The notes: generated by a model from the letters alone, not told the origin. A stretch of DNA of 64,000 bases from Bradyrhizobium uaiense (GCF_010811875.1 NZ_VKHP01000005.1:34894-98893); one strand, 5' to 3'. Counted from the stretch's first letter, positions 26,783-36,023 are shown. Numbers and translations: made by a program.

Positions 26783-28123
26783 TCACGCGCGCGCGGTTTT
26801 CGGCAGGGCGGATGCGCGCCCCTGCAGGCTGACGCCGACGATCCGGATGAGGATGGCAGCGAGGATGAGGAACGCGGCAACTGAGATCAGCGCCCAGGAG
26901 AAGCTGCCGGTCGCTTGCCTGATTTCGCCGATCAGATAAGGGCCGACGAAGCCGCCGAGATTTCCTATCGAAACGATCAGTGCCAGCCCGCCGGCGGCGG
27001 CGCTGCCGGTCAGGAAACTCGACGGGATCGGCCAGATCGTCGACTGGTAACACATGATCCCGATGACGGCGCCGCAGAGCGCGATGATCGACATCAGCGC
27101 CGACGAGGTCGCATAGCCGCACACGATCAGCGATGCGGCACCGACCAGCAGCGCTGACGCGACGAACCAGCTCCGTTCGCCGCCCCTATCGGACAAGCGC
27201 GCCCACAGCATCATTGTGATGGCGCCGCAGACATAGGGGATCGCGGCCAGGAAGCCGACGGCCACGACTGAAAAGCCGAACCCTTTAAGGATTTGCGGCA
27301 TCCACAGGCCGAGGCCGACCGAGCCGATGATGGCGCAGAAGTTGACGACCGCGCAAACCAGCACCCGCCAATTCGTGAAAGCATCTTTCAGCGAGGACGA
27401 ATGCTTGGCTGCGATGGCCTGACGCTCGCTGGCCAGCGTCTTGGTCAGCCAGGTTCGTTCTTCGCTGCTCAGCCATTTGGCCTGCTCAGGCTTGTCGGTC
27501 AGCGTGAACAGGCAGACGAAGCCGAGGATGCTGGCGGGCAAACCTTCGAGGATGAGCAGCCACTGCCAGCCATGCAGGCCGGCGACGCCATTCAAAGCGA
27601 GCAGCGAGCTTGAGAGCGGCGCGCCAAGGATATTCGCGATGGGAATGCCGAGCAGGAACGCTGCGGTCGCGCGGCCGCGGATGCGGACCGGGAACCAGTA
27701 GGTGAAGTAGAGAAATACGCCGGGCGTGAACCCGGCCTCGCCGAGGCCGAGCAGAAAGCGCATCGCGCCGAAGCTTACTGGACCGACGGCGAAAGCAGTG
27801 GCGGCCGACAGCAAACCCCAGGTGATCAGGATGCGGGCGATCCATCTGCGCGCACCGACCGCCTGCAGCGCAAGATTACTGGGAACTTCGGCCAGGAAGT
27901 AACCGAGGAAGAACAGGCCGGCGCTCCAGCCGAATTCGGACGGCGAGATGCCGAGATCCTGATTCATCGTCAGGCTCGCAACGCCGACGTTCACCCGATC
28001 AAGATAGGCAACGATGTAGCAGAGCAGCAGGAAGGGGACGATCCGCCACATCACCTTCGAGAGGATACGCTCCTCCTCGGGGGTGAAGCCTGCGCCGGCC
28101 GAGGCGGCGGATGTCGTTGCCAT
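26783..28123 (-). CDS. MFS transporter (ACS type, set B, first carrier)
   Basis: A 446-residue MFS carrier, first gene of the set B operon. It has the ACS-type helix 1 PFLLLCYIVAYLDRVNVGVA and SAGLFFLGYFLAEVPSNLAL, and resembles the carrier at 24492-25814 closely in the N-terminal half. The start at 28123 (MATTSAASAG) follows AGGAACC; the frame is open to 28192. Its promoter region, shared with the flavoprotein gene, holds the TGAAAC-N3-GTTTCA palindrome. Confidence 0.87.
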   Translation of the reverse strand: MATTSAASAGAGFTPEEERILSKVMWRIVPFLLLCYIVAYLDRVNVGVASLTMNQDLGISPSEFGWSAGLFFLGYFLAEVPSNLALQAVGARRWIARILITWGLLSAATAFAVGPVSFGAMRFLLGLGEAGFTPGVFLYFTYWFPVRIRGRATAAFLLGIPIANILGAPLSSSLLALNGVAGLHGWQWLLILEGLPASILGFVCLFTLTDKPEQAKWLSSEERTWLTKTLASERQAIAAKHSSSLKDAFTNWRVLVCAVVNFCAIIGSVGLGLWMPQILKGFGFSVVAVGFLAAIPYVCGAITMMLWARLSDRGGERSWFVASALLVGAASLIVCGYATSSALMSIIALCGAVIGIMCYQSTIWPIPSSFLTGSAAAGGLALIVSIGNLGGFVGPYLIGEIRQATGSFSWALISVAAFLILAAILIRIVGVSLQGRASALPKTARA

Positions 28124-28199
28124 GGGTTCCTCCGGGTCGGCCGTTGTACCCCGGCCATGGCGCCTGATAGCCAAAACAGAACGCCGTTGCAATTAATTT

Positions 28200-28214
28200 T
28201 GAAACGGTGTTTCA
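28200..28214. promoter_or_regulatory. TGAAAC-GGT-GTTTCA operator palindrome
   Basis: A perfect 6-bp inverted repeat with a 3-base centre in the 202-bp divergent region between the set B operon and the flavoprotein gene. The same motif (TGAAAC-GTC-GTTTC) is at 33352-33366. IclR-type regulators such as KdgR recognise GAAAC/GTTTC palindromes, and an IclR gene ends next to the second copy. Confidence 0.65.
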
Positions 28215-28325
28215 TTTGCAAAAGCGCGCACGAAAGCGCTTGCGTCCCGTCCATCAGGCGCGCTCCACTCGAAAAACGGAGCGCCGGCCGTCGGTTACGA
28301 CATTCGGCAGGCTTGGGGAGACACC

Positions 28326-31300
28326 ATGCTGCTACGCGTTTCCGATATGCCGGCCCCTGCTCCGCTGCATGCCGAGCTTCTCGCCGAGATTCGTCTGCGC
28401 GGGTTTCAGGGCGATCTGACGCCGGCCTATGCCGATCGGATCGTCTCGGCGACGGACAACTCGATCTACCAGCTGCTTCCGCAAGTCATCGCCTTTCCGC
28501 GCAGCGTCGACGATCTGGTGCGCCTCGCGCGCGTCACAGCGGAAGAGCGCTTTGAGGATATCGTGTTCGCGCCGCGCGGTGGCGGAACCGGCACCAACGG
28601 CCAATCGCTGACCGAAGGCCTGGTGGTGGACGTCTCGCGCCACATGAACCGCATCCTCGAAATCAATCCCAGGGAGCGCTGGGTGCGGGTGCAGGCCGGC
28701 GTCGTGAAGGATCAGCTCAATGCTGCGCTCGCCGAACACGGCCTGTTCTTTCCGCCGGAGCTCTCCACGTCCAATCGCGCCACGATCGGCGGCATGATCA
28801 GCACCGACGCCAGCGGTCAGGGTTCCTGCCTCTATGGCAAGACGCGCGATCACGTGCTGGAACTGACGACCGTGCTGCTGGACGGCACGGTCTGGACCTC
28901 GCGCGCGATGGACGACGAGGAACTGCAGCACATCAAGCAGCGCAGCGATCGCGTCGGCGCGGTTCACCGGTTGGTCGATGCGATCCAGCGCGAGCAGGCG
29001 GAGCTGATCGCGGCTCACTTCCCGAAGCTGAACCGGTGCCTGACCGGCTACGACCTCGCGCATATCCGCGATGACCGCGGGCGCTTCAACCTCAACTCAA
29101 TCCTGTGCGGCAGCGAAGGCACACTGGCGCTGATCGCTGAAGCCAAGCTCAATGTGGTGCCGATCCCAAAGCACAGCGCGCTGGTCAATGTGCGCTATGA
29201 CAGCTTCGACGCCGCCCTGCGCGATGCGCAGGAGTTGATCCGGTTCGGCGCCGCCTCGATCGAGACCGTGGATTCCAAGGTGCTGGGCCTCGCCCAGGGC
29301 GATGTGATCTGGGAGTCGGTCCGGCAATACTTTCCCGAAGACGACGGACAGCGCGCTACGGGTGTGAACCTCGTCGAATTCGTCGGCGACATCGAGGCCG
29401 AGGTCGAGACGTCCGTGCGCAAGGTCACCGGGGCGCTTACGTCCGCTAGGCCATCGCACGGCCGTCGTGGCTTTACTGTGGCGCGGGGTGAAGCCGATGT
29501 CGGCGCGATCTGGGACATGCGAAAAAAATCGGTCGGCCTGCTCGGCAACATGCAGGGCGACAAGCGGCCGATTCCCTTTGTTGAGGACACCGCCGTTCCG
29601 CCGGAACACCTCGCCGACTACATCGCCGAATTCCGCGCTGCACTAGACGCCCGCAACCTCACTTACGGCATGTTCGGCCACGTCGATGCCGGCGTGCTGC
29701 ACGTACGTCCCGCGATCGACATGAAGGATCCGGCACAGGAGGTGCTGATCCGCGAGATTACCGAAGACGTGGTCCGGATCACCAAGAAATATGGCGGCCT
29801 GCTGTGGGGTGAGCACGGCAAGGGCGTTCGCTCCGAATTCTCACCGCGCTTTTTTGGCCCGCTCTACCCGACCCTGCAATCGATCAAGGCCACATTCGAC
29901 CCGCACAATCAGCTCAATCCAGGCAAGATCGCCGCGCCCGAGGATGGAAAGCTGCTTGCAATCGATGGGCTCACGACGCGCGGCCAGCTCGACCGGACTA
30001 TCCCCCGCTCCGTGCGCGCCGCCTATGACGAGGCCCTCCACTGCAATGGCAATGGCGCATGCTTCACCTGGGACGCCGACGAGGCGATGTGTCCGTCCTA
30101 CAAGGCGACGCGCGATCGCCGGCATTCGCCGAAAGGACGCGCCTCGCTCACCCGCGAATGGCTGCGCCAACTGGCCGTGCGCGGTGTCGACCCCGTCGCC
30201 GAAGCTGCCGCCCTTCGCAGCGGGACGCTTTGGAGGGATTTTCCCGCGCGGTTGCGCAATACGTGGTCCCGTGCGCCCGACTTCTCACATGCCGTGATGG
30301 ATTCGATGGACGGCTGCCTCGCCTGCAAGTCTTGCAGCGGGCAATGCCCGATCAAGGTCGATGTCCCCTCGTTCCGGGCAAAATTCCTCGAGCTCTATTA
30401 CGGCCGCTACCTGCGGCCGCTGCGCCACCACATGGTCGCTTCGCTTGAAGCGATGCTGCCAGCGCTCGGCAAAGTCGGCTGGCTGTACAATTTGCTTCTC
30501 GACAACCCGGCGGGTCGCGCGGTGATGCGGATGATCGGCCTTGTGCACATGCCAAGATTCTCCGACGTTTCACTGCAACGAGAATTGGCGGCGCGCGGGA
30601 TAGCAATTGCAACGCCGGCGGAGCTGGCCGCGCTACCGGCCGGGCAGCGCGCACGCAGCGTGGTGCTGGTGCAGGACGCGTTCACGAGCTGGTACGAAAC
30701 GCCTACCGTGCTGGCGGTGCTCGATCTGATGCAGGCCGTTGGCTTCAGGCCGTATGTCGCGCCCTTCCATCCGAACGGCAAGCCGCTCCATGTGCACGGC
30801 CTTCTCGGCGCCTTCACCCGCGCCGCATCGCGCAACGCCGCGATGCTACGCAAGCTTGCCGCGACCCGCGTCGAGCTGGTCGGTGTCGACGCATCGATGA
30901 CGCTGACCTATCGCTCAGACTACAACATGCTGCCGGAAGCGGACCGTCCGCCGCCGGTGCTGCTGATCCAGGAATGGCTCGCCCGTCACCGCGATTCGTT
31001 TCCAAGAATGCCCGGCTCGGACGCGGAATATCTGCTGCTGCCGCACTGCTCGGAACGCTCGCTTGCCGTGTCCAGCCTGAAGGATTGGCAAGCGACGTTC
31101 GCGGCAGCGGGCGCGACGCTGCGCGTGCTGCCTTCGGGCTGTTGCGGAATGGCGGGAACTTACGGCCACGAGGCCGAGCATCGCGCCACGTCAGAGCAAA
31201 TCTACGCGATGAGCTGGGCCGCTCATGTCGCAACATCGGCGCAGAGCGGCCGTCTGCTCGCCACCGGCTATTCTTGCCGATCGCAGGTCAAGATCGTCGA

Positions 31301-31358
31301 CGGGCGCACCCTGCCCCATCCGGCGCAGGCACTGCTCGCCTGTCTCCGCGGGAGCTGA
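28326..31358 (+). CDS. YdiJ-like FAD/Fe-S 2-hydroxyacid dehydrogenase
   Basis: A 1010-residue flavoprotein. In order: an FAD-binding-4 domain (about 50-240; APRGGGTGTNGQSL, STDASGQGS), an FAD-oxidase C-terminal domain (to ~540), two cysteine-rich Fe-S regions (CNGNGACFTWDADEAMCPSY near 572 and CLACKSCSGQCPI near 664), and a CCG domain with a CCGMAG-type motif near 938. Length and order match YdiJ, reported to act as a D-2-hydroxyglutarate dehydrogenase, and the D-lactate dehydrogenase/GlcD-GlpC fusion type. It would oxidise a 2-hydroxy acid and pass electrons to the quinone pool. It is transcribed away from set B from a shared region with the IclR-type palindrome. Confidence 0.9.
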   Translation: MLLRVSDMPAPAPLHAELLAEIRLRGFQGDLTPAYADRIVSATDNSIYQLLPQVIAFPRSVDDLVRLARVTAEERFEDIVFAPRGGGTGTNGQSLTEGLVVDVSRHMNRILEINPRERWVRVQAGVVKDQLNAALAEHGLFFPPELSTSNRATIGGMISTDASGQGSCLYGKTRDHVLELTTVLLDGTVWTSRAMDDEELQHIKQRSDRVGAVHRLVDAIQREQAELIAAHFPKLNRCLTGYDLAHIRDDRGRFNLNSILCGSEGTLALIAEAKLNVVPIPKHSALVNVRYDSFDAALRDAQELIRFGAASIETVDSKVLGLAQGDVIWESVRQYFPEDDGQRATGVNLVEFVGDIEAEVETSVRKVTGALTSARPSHGRRGFTVARGEADVGAIWDMRKKSVGLLGNMQGDKRPIPFVEDTAVPPEHLADYIAEFRAALDARNLTYGMFGHVDAGVLHVRPAIDMKDPAQEVLIREITEDVVRITKKYGGLLWGEHGKGVRSEFSPRFFGPLYPTLQSIKATFDPHNQLNPGKIAAPEDGKLLAIDGLTTRGQLDRTIPRSVRAAYDEALHCNGNGACFTWDADEAMCPSYKATRDRRHSPKGRASLTREWLRQLAVRGVDPVAEAAALRSGTLWRDFPARLRNTWSRAPDFSHAVMDSMDGCLACKSCSGQCPIKVDVPSFRAKFLELYYGRYLRPLRHHMVASLEAMLPALGKVGWLYNLLLDNPAGRAVMRMIGLVHMPRFSDVSLQRELAARGIAIATPAELAALPAGQRARSVVLVQDAFTSWYETPTVLAVLDLMQAVGFRPYVAPFHPNGKPLHVHGLLGAFTRAASRNAAMLRKLAATRVELVGVDASMTLTYRSDYNMLPEADRPPPVLLIQEWLARHRDSFPRMPGSDAEYLLLPHCSERSLAVSSLKDWQATFAAAGATLRVLPSGCCGMAGTYGHEAEHRATSEQIYAMSWAAHVATSAQSGRLLATGYSCRSQVKIVDGRTLPHPAQALLACLRGS

Positions 31359-31365
31359 CGTGTTT

Positions 31366-31413
31366 GAGCATAATCTTTTCGGAAACCCGCTTCACGTTGT
31401 TCCGGATCATGCT
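31366..31413. repeat. Bradyrhizobium-type palindromic intergenic repeat
   Basis: A 48-bp imperfect inverted repeat between convergent genes: GAGCATAATCTTTTCGGAAA, a centre with CCGCTTCAC, and TTCCGGATCATGCT. I recall nearly the same sequence dispersed between genes in Bradyrhizobium genomes. It can fold as a hairpin and may serve as a terminator for both convergent transcripts. Confidence 0.7.
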
Positions 31414-32336
31414 TAGTCAGCATGTGAGTACATCGGCAGACCCGGTGTCTCCAGTTCGGCGCGGAGCAGCGTTGCCGTGCGGCTTTCGGTGATGAAGAGG
31501 CTTTTTCGCTCTGGCCCGCCAAACGCAAGATTGGTGTTGCCGGCGCCCGCGCAGGACACGATGCGATCAAGCGGCTCGGCTACAGGTGACAACCGCCACA
31601 CCGAGCCGAAGCCGGTGTGGCAGACTAGCAGATTGCCGCCGTTGTCCAGCGCCAGCCCGTCGGGTCCACCAGGACCGCCATGCAGATGCGAGAAGATGCC
31701 GACCTTGGTCGTCAGGCCGCTGGCGGGCAGCGGCACGCGCCAGATCTGGTTGGCGCGCGTCACTGCAACGAGCAAAAAGCTCTCCTCCTGATTGACGACG
31801 ATGCCGTTCGGACTCGGGATCGTGTTGATCAGACACGTCAGCCGGCCATCGGGCGTCAGCTTCCAGACGCGCCCGGTCGGATCGTGCATCCCGGTCTGGC
31901 CCTGGTCGGTGAAATAGAGGTTTCCCGACGGCGCGAAGACAAGATCGTTCACGCCCTTGAAGCTTTCGCTCGCCGCCGTCTCCAGGAACGGCGTCACTGC
32001 GCCGCTTGCGGGATCGAGCAGCATGATGCCGCGCTTGTAGTCGGTGATGAAGATGCGGCCGTCGCGGTGGATCTTCAGCCCGTTCGGCCATCCATCGTAT
32101 TCGGTCACGAGCTCCCACGCGCCTTCCGCGCTGACACGGAAGATGCGGCCATAAGGAATATCCGTGACGTAGAGCTGTCCCTGCCGATCGAAGGACGGAC
32201 CTTCGAGGAAGGAGTCGATCTCGCGGCCGCCCTGGTTGGCATCAGCCCAGGATGTGCGACGGGGTTTGCGGAATTGGTCCGGAAGCCGCGTGAAGACGGT
32301 CGTCTCGATGCGGCGCGGCGGATTGAAGAATGTCAT
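31413..32336 (-). CDS. SMP-30/gluconolactonase-family lactonase
   Basis: A 307-residue six-bladed beta-propeller of the SMP-30/gluconolactonase family. Blade motifs include FLEGPSFDRQGQLYVTDIPY, GRIFITDYKRG, NDLVFAPSGNLYFTDQGQTG, IPSPNGIVV and GGPDGLALDNGGNLLV; the metal-site Glu, Asn and Asp residues are in place. It would hydrolyse a lactone ring. There is no signal peptide. Its ATG overlaps the stop of the exported amidohydrolase gene (ATGA), forming a two-gene operon led by the palindrome at 33352. Confidence 0.87.
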   Translation of the reverse strand: MTFFNPPRRIETTVFTRLPDQFRKPRRTSWADANQGGREIDSFLEGPSFDRQGQLYVTDIPYGRIFRVSAEGAWELVTEYDGWPNGLKIHRDGRIFITDYKRGIMLLDPASGAVTPFLETAASESFKGVNDLVFAPSGNLYFTDQGQTGMHDPTGRVWKLTPDGRLTCLINTIPSPNGIVVNQEESFLLVAVTRANQIWRVPLPASGLTTKVGIFSHLHGGPGGPDGLALDNGGNLLVCHTGFGSVWRLSPVAEPLDRIVSCAGAGNTNLAFGGPERKSLFITESRTATLLRAELETPGLPMYSHAD

Positions 32337-33298
32337 TGGACAGCTCGCGGAAAGCCGTAAAGCTCGGCCGGATTATCGACGAGAATGCGCTTGAATGCAG
32401 CCTCCCCGGCCCACTGGCTGAATAGATCAAACAGCCGCGCATCGTCGGGCTTATTCTCTCTCTCGGAGGGATGCGGCCAATCGCTGCCCCAGACCAGTCG
32501 CTCGGGCGCCGCCTTGACGTATGCAGCCGCAACGGCGCCGGCATCGGCATAGTCGGGGGCGCCCAGCTTGCTCGACACGTAGGGGCCTGACAGCTTGACC
32601 CAGGTCCTGCCACGATCGAGCAGGCCGCGAATGACCTTGTACGGCGCGCTTGCCAGACCATCCGGCTGGGGAACTTGCGCCAGATGATCGAACACGAGCC
32701 GCCCGGGCAGCGACGAGAGCAGGTCCGCGTTGTCCTCGATCTGCTTGGGACGCATGTTGATCTGGCAGTGCCAGCCGAGGTCGGCCAGCCGCGGCGCCAG
32801 CAATTTGAGCGAGCCGACCGATAGCACGCCAGGAAAGCCGAGATTGAAACGAACGCCGCGGACACCCTGCTCGTCGAGCTGGCGCAATTCCTGATCCGAG
32901 ACGTCCTCGGCCACGACGGTGATCACGCGAAAATTGTCGGCGCCCAGTGCGTTGCGCGATGCGATCTGCAGCCGGTTGTCTGTTCCATAAGTGGAAGGCT
33001 GGATGATGACGCCACGCGTGGTGCCGATCCGGCGCTGCAATGCTCGATAGTCGTCAGGCAAGGCGTCCTCGGGCAGCAAGGTTGCGCTCTTCATGACCGG
33101 GTAGGTCTTGTCGTAGGTGTGGAAATGGCAATCCGTGGCGCCTGCTGGCGCAACGAAACGCGGCTTCGCCGAGCCGCTCGACCAACGCACCTCCCCTGCC
33201 TGCGCTGCCGCAATCGGCGCAACCGCGGTTACGGCGAGGCCGGCCATCACTGTCCTTCGCGTAAGCGACGCTGATGCCACGACGTTCGTCCTCCCCAT
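32333..33298 (-). CDS. exported amidohydrolase, third copy
   Basis: A 321-residue amidohydrolase in the same family as 20075 and 23551. Motifs are TDCHFHTYD, VFDHLAQVPQPDG and LVWGSDWPHP. The N-terminus SLTRRTVMAGLAVTAVAPIA ending AAAQAG is a twin-arginine signal, so it acts in the periplasm. It shares the RR(I/L)GTTR, VVQPSTYG-type region with the set B copy. First gene of a two-gene operon with the SMP-30 lactonase. The IclR-type palindrome lies 54 bp upstream of its start. Confidence 0.86.
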   Translation of the reverse strand: MGRTNVVASASLTRRTVMAGLAVTAVAPIAAAQAGEVRWSSGSAKPRFVAPAGATDCHFHTYDKTYPVMKSATLLPEDALPDDYRALQRRIGTTRGVIIQPSTYGTDNRLQIASRNALGADNFRVITVVAEDVSDQELRQLDEQGVRGVRFNLGFPGVLSVGSLKLLAPRLADLGWHCQINMRPKQIEDNADLLSSLPGRLVFDHLAQVPQPDGLASAPYKVIRGLLDRGRTWVKLSGPYVSSKLGAPDYADAGAVAAAYVKAAPERLVWGSDWPHPSERENKPDDARLFDLFSQWAGEAAFKRILVDNPAELYGFPRAVQ

Positions 33299-33351
33299 TG
33301 CTTGTTATGGAGAGGCTTATAAGCCCGCGGCGGCGGAGCAGCAAGATTAAA

Positions 33352-33366
33352 TGAAACGTCGTTTCG
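33352..33366. promoter_or_regulatory. TGAAAC-GTC-GTTTC operator palindrome (second copy)
   Basis: Same inverted repeat and 3-base spacing as at 28200-28214, with one mismatch at the outer base. It lies between the end of the IclR gene and the start of the exported amidohydrolase, so it can control the amidohydrolase-lactonase operon. Confidence 0.6.
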
Positions 33367-33368
33367 TT

Positions 33369-34127
33369 TTAACTAGAAGCGCCTGCCGGGCGAGCGGCGC
33401 TCCGTTTGCGCGGGCTTTTTGAGGCACCGGGCGGTACGCCTCCGCATGCCAGGGTCAGTTTGTGCGCCGCCTCGACCAGCGGTCCCTTGACCTGCTCGGC
33501 CCGCGCCTCGGTGAGCCGGCTGATCGGACCGGAAATAGCCAGCGCACCGACCAGAGAGTCCGCAATGCCGAACACCGGCATGGCGAGCGCAGCCGCGTGC
33601 GGATCGGTCACGCCGGACGTGAAGAGCGGAAGTTCATCGTCAGGACCGGGCAGACCAGCCTCATAGCGCAGCAGCGTCCGGGCGATGGCGGACTTATCCA
33701 TGGGCCTGGTATCGCCCGGCTGCACGGTCATCCTGATACGGTTGGTGCTCTCCACGCGGAACAGGCAAAGCCGCTCTTCGCCATTTCGAACATAGAACGA
33801 GGTGGTCTCACCGGTCTTCGCCGCAAGTTGCTCGAGCACGGGCATGACGTGGTCGGAAAGGCGAAACGCTTGCTGATAGGCCGTCCCAAGCCGCAACGTC
33901 TCCGCATCGAGGCGATAGGAGCCGTCGGGCAGCCGCGCGATCAGCCGATACTGCTGCAGCGACAGAGCGAGCCGCAAGATCGTGCTCTTGACCAAACCTG
34001 TGCGCTCGGCCAGTTCGGCCAGGCTCAAGGCGCCGTCGCCCCGACGGAACGCCGTCAATACCGCCAAAGCGCGTTCGGCGGCGGATACGCCCTTCAAGGC
34101 TGGTGTTTTCTGGGGTAGCTTCGCCAT
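33369..34127 (-). CDS. IclR-family transcriptional regulator
   Basis: A 252-residue regulator. An N-terminal winged helix at ~15-75 (SLAELAERTGLVKSTILRL) is followed by the IclR effector domain (~85-240) with VQPGDTRPMDKSAIARTLL and MPVFGIADSLVGALAISGP. I use the ATG at 34127 (MAKLPQKTP), which has AGGA at good spacing, over one seven codons upstream. The two TGAAAC-N3-GTTTCA palindromes in the window, one right after this gene and one 5 kb away, are its likely operators. It would thereby control set B, the flavoprotein and the amidohydrolase-lactonase operon. Confidence 0.88.
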   Translation of the reverse strand: MAKLPQKTPALKGVSAAERALAVLTAFRRGDGALSLAELAERTGLVKSTILRLALSLQQYRLIARLPDGSYRLDAETLRLGTAYQQAFRLSDHVMPVLEQLAAKTGETTSFYVRNGEERLCLFRVESTNRIRMTVQPGDTRPMDKSAIARTLLRYEAGLPGPDDELPLFTSGVTDPHAAALAMPVFGIADSLVGALAISGPISRLTEARAEQVKGPLVEAAHKLTLACGGVPPGASKSPRKRSAARPAGASS

Positions 34128-34652
34128 CTCGAGTCCTTTTCCTGTCACTTCCTACGTCATTCTCGTGGCAGGTAGAAGGGCCGGAACCTGGACGGACGAC
34201 ACGCCGGAATCGATCTACGATGCCGAGTGGCGCGCTGGCCTCGTAAATTTCCTGGACATTCCGGGCGCCTCGAGTACGAGGACGCTGAGCGCCTTCAAAC
34301 GCAGATAGGGCATCTTGCCAGCTCCCGCAGTCAAGCTGCTCGAGGAGCTCCGGCGATTGGCGGCTCGTCCTGCCAGATGGTGATGCACTTCAGATCCGCT
34401 TCCGTCGTCTGCGCCCGATGACTCAAAAGAGCTTGTTGTTGAAGCCAAGGTCGACCAACTGCCGGATGTCTTGCGAACGGTCGACATCCGCCTGTCAACG
34501 ATCAAGATCACTCGGCAGTAACCGCATTACTCAGGGGTAACCACGGTCCGCCACTCAGCGCCAATCGCGCTCGGGACGAGAACGCAGCTTGAGCTGCGTC
34601 AACTCGAACTGCGAGCTTTGGTGCGATGAACGAGCGAACAAGGGGACCGACC
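34128..34652. other. 525-bp gap upstream of the IclR gene
   Basis: Nothing firm is seen. On the plus strand a few protein-like scraps occur, for example a frame ending VDIRLSTIKITRQ near 34519, without a start or family match. The stretch marks the change from the intact catabolic cluster to the fragment-rich region. Confidence 0.4.
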
Positions 34653-35129
34653 ATGCTCTTATCGCTCGACGACTTCCGTATCAAACCTGAGAACTTCGAT
34701 CCGACGAAGATCGAAAACATCACTCGGATCGCTTGCGGGCTGTTTTACCTGCCGCACGCCGCCGGGAAATTCGTCGCCTTCGGCGTTCTCAATCCGCCAA
34801 TCGTGAAGTTCTTCGCAGCTGCAGGCCTGTCGCCGCCGGAGGTTTAGATCTACATCGCTGCCACCGCTGAACTGTCTGTTGCCGTTGCACTAACACTCGG
34901 CATTTGCACTCGTTTTGCGGCGCTCGGCTCCGCCGCGCTGATGGCGATTGCAGTCTACTCGCTTCAGGTCGTGAAGGGTTTCGGCTGGACTTGGAATACC
35001 GGCGGCTACGAGTATCCGGTGTTCTGGGGAATTTGCTCGCTCGCCGTGGCGTTGCACGCCTGGCAAGCTTGGTTCGCAGCGCGCAAGACCGCCGCGCATC
35101 CGGTTACGCGGCTGTCCGCCGCGGAGTGA
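34653..35129 (+). pseudogene. DoxX-family membrane protein interrupted by an amber codon
   Basis: The frame from ATG 34653 (AGGGG upstream) reads 64 residues to GLSPPEV, meets TAG at 34845-34847, then continues in the same frame for 93 more codons (IYIAATAELSVAVAL, YSLQVVKGFGWTWNTGGYEY). Together this is one normal-length DoxX protein of ~158 residues with four membrane helices. In DoxX relatives a Trp is common at the interrupted position, so TGG to TAG is the simplest lesion. No other damage is visible, which makes the mutation look recent. Confidence 0.75.
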
Positions 35130-35317
35130 GATAAGCCCCCTCGAATGCGGACTGCATTGCCTGCATGGCGTGAAGATGGATGGCCGCAGCCGGTCCATCA
35201 TTCCCCATCCCGATAGTATGTCCGGCGACGGCGTGACGGCGCCGCGCAACCATGCAGTCTTTCGCGAAGGGGAGCAGCCTCACAATCGATAATTTGTTCG
35301 CAATCGATAGGCTTTGC

Positions 35318-35403
35318 TTATAATCCCTTGGCCTTCTTGATGCGATCGTCCTTCGCGGCGGCCTCCAATTCCGCCAGCGATGTGATGCCGAGGTCCTTGT
35401 AGA

Positions 35404-35410
<7 letters not shown>
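35318..35410 (-). pseudogene. fragment of DNA polymerase X-like HhH region
   Basis: Read on the minus strand: LIYKDLGITSLAELEAAAKD, then RIKKAKGL and a stop. This is the helix-hairpin-helix segment of PolX/PHP-type DNA polymerases (LGITSLxELEAA, KGLG). Only about 30 residues remain, cut on both sides. Confidence 0.55.
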
Positions 35411-35682
<272 letters not shown>

Positions 35683-35952
35683 GGTGCTGTCCGCGAGTTG
35701 CGATTCGTCTTTATTTCGGCGAGTAGCGGCGCCTGTGCGCTTTGGCTTGTTTCTTTGAACTGCTCGCGTGCCATCTGACGACCGATCAGGCGAGCGAGCG
35801 TCTTAAGGGCCTGATCTGCGCGGATGGAAATGACATGAGTATCAGAGATCGGAATTTCTTCGTTCCGTTTTCACATCAGTCAATGAAATCCTACTGCCTG
35901 AAGTCGGCCAACCTCAGCTCGGACGTTCGCGGTGGTGACGATTCGATGCCTG

Positions 35953-35980
35953 TGGTTGCGGGGTGATTTGAACCTGTGAC
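35953..35980 (-). pseudogene. tRNA-fMet-like 3'-end fragment, copy 1
   Basis: On the minus strand it reads GTCACAGGTTCAAATCA then CCCCGCAACCA: T-arm, acceptor 3' strand and encoded CCA of an initiator-type tRNA, three bases shorter than copy 2. There is no 5' half. Confidence 0.5.
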
Positions 35981-36023
35981 TTAAGTCATTGATGTTGTTG
36001 AGGCCGATTTCGGGCGCAAAAAT

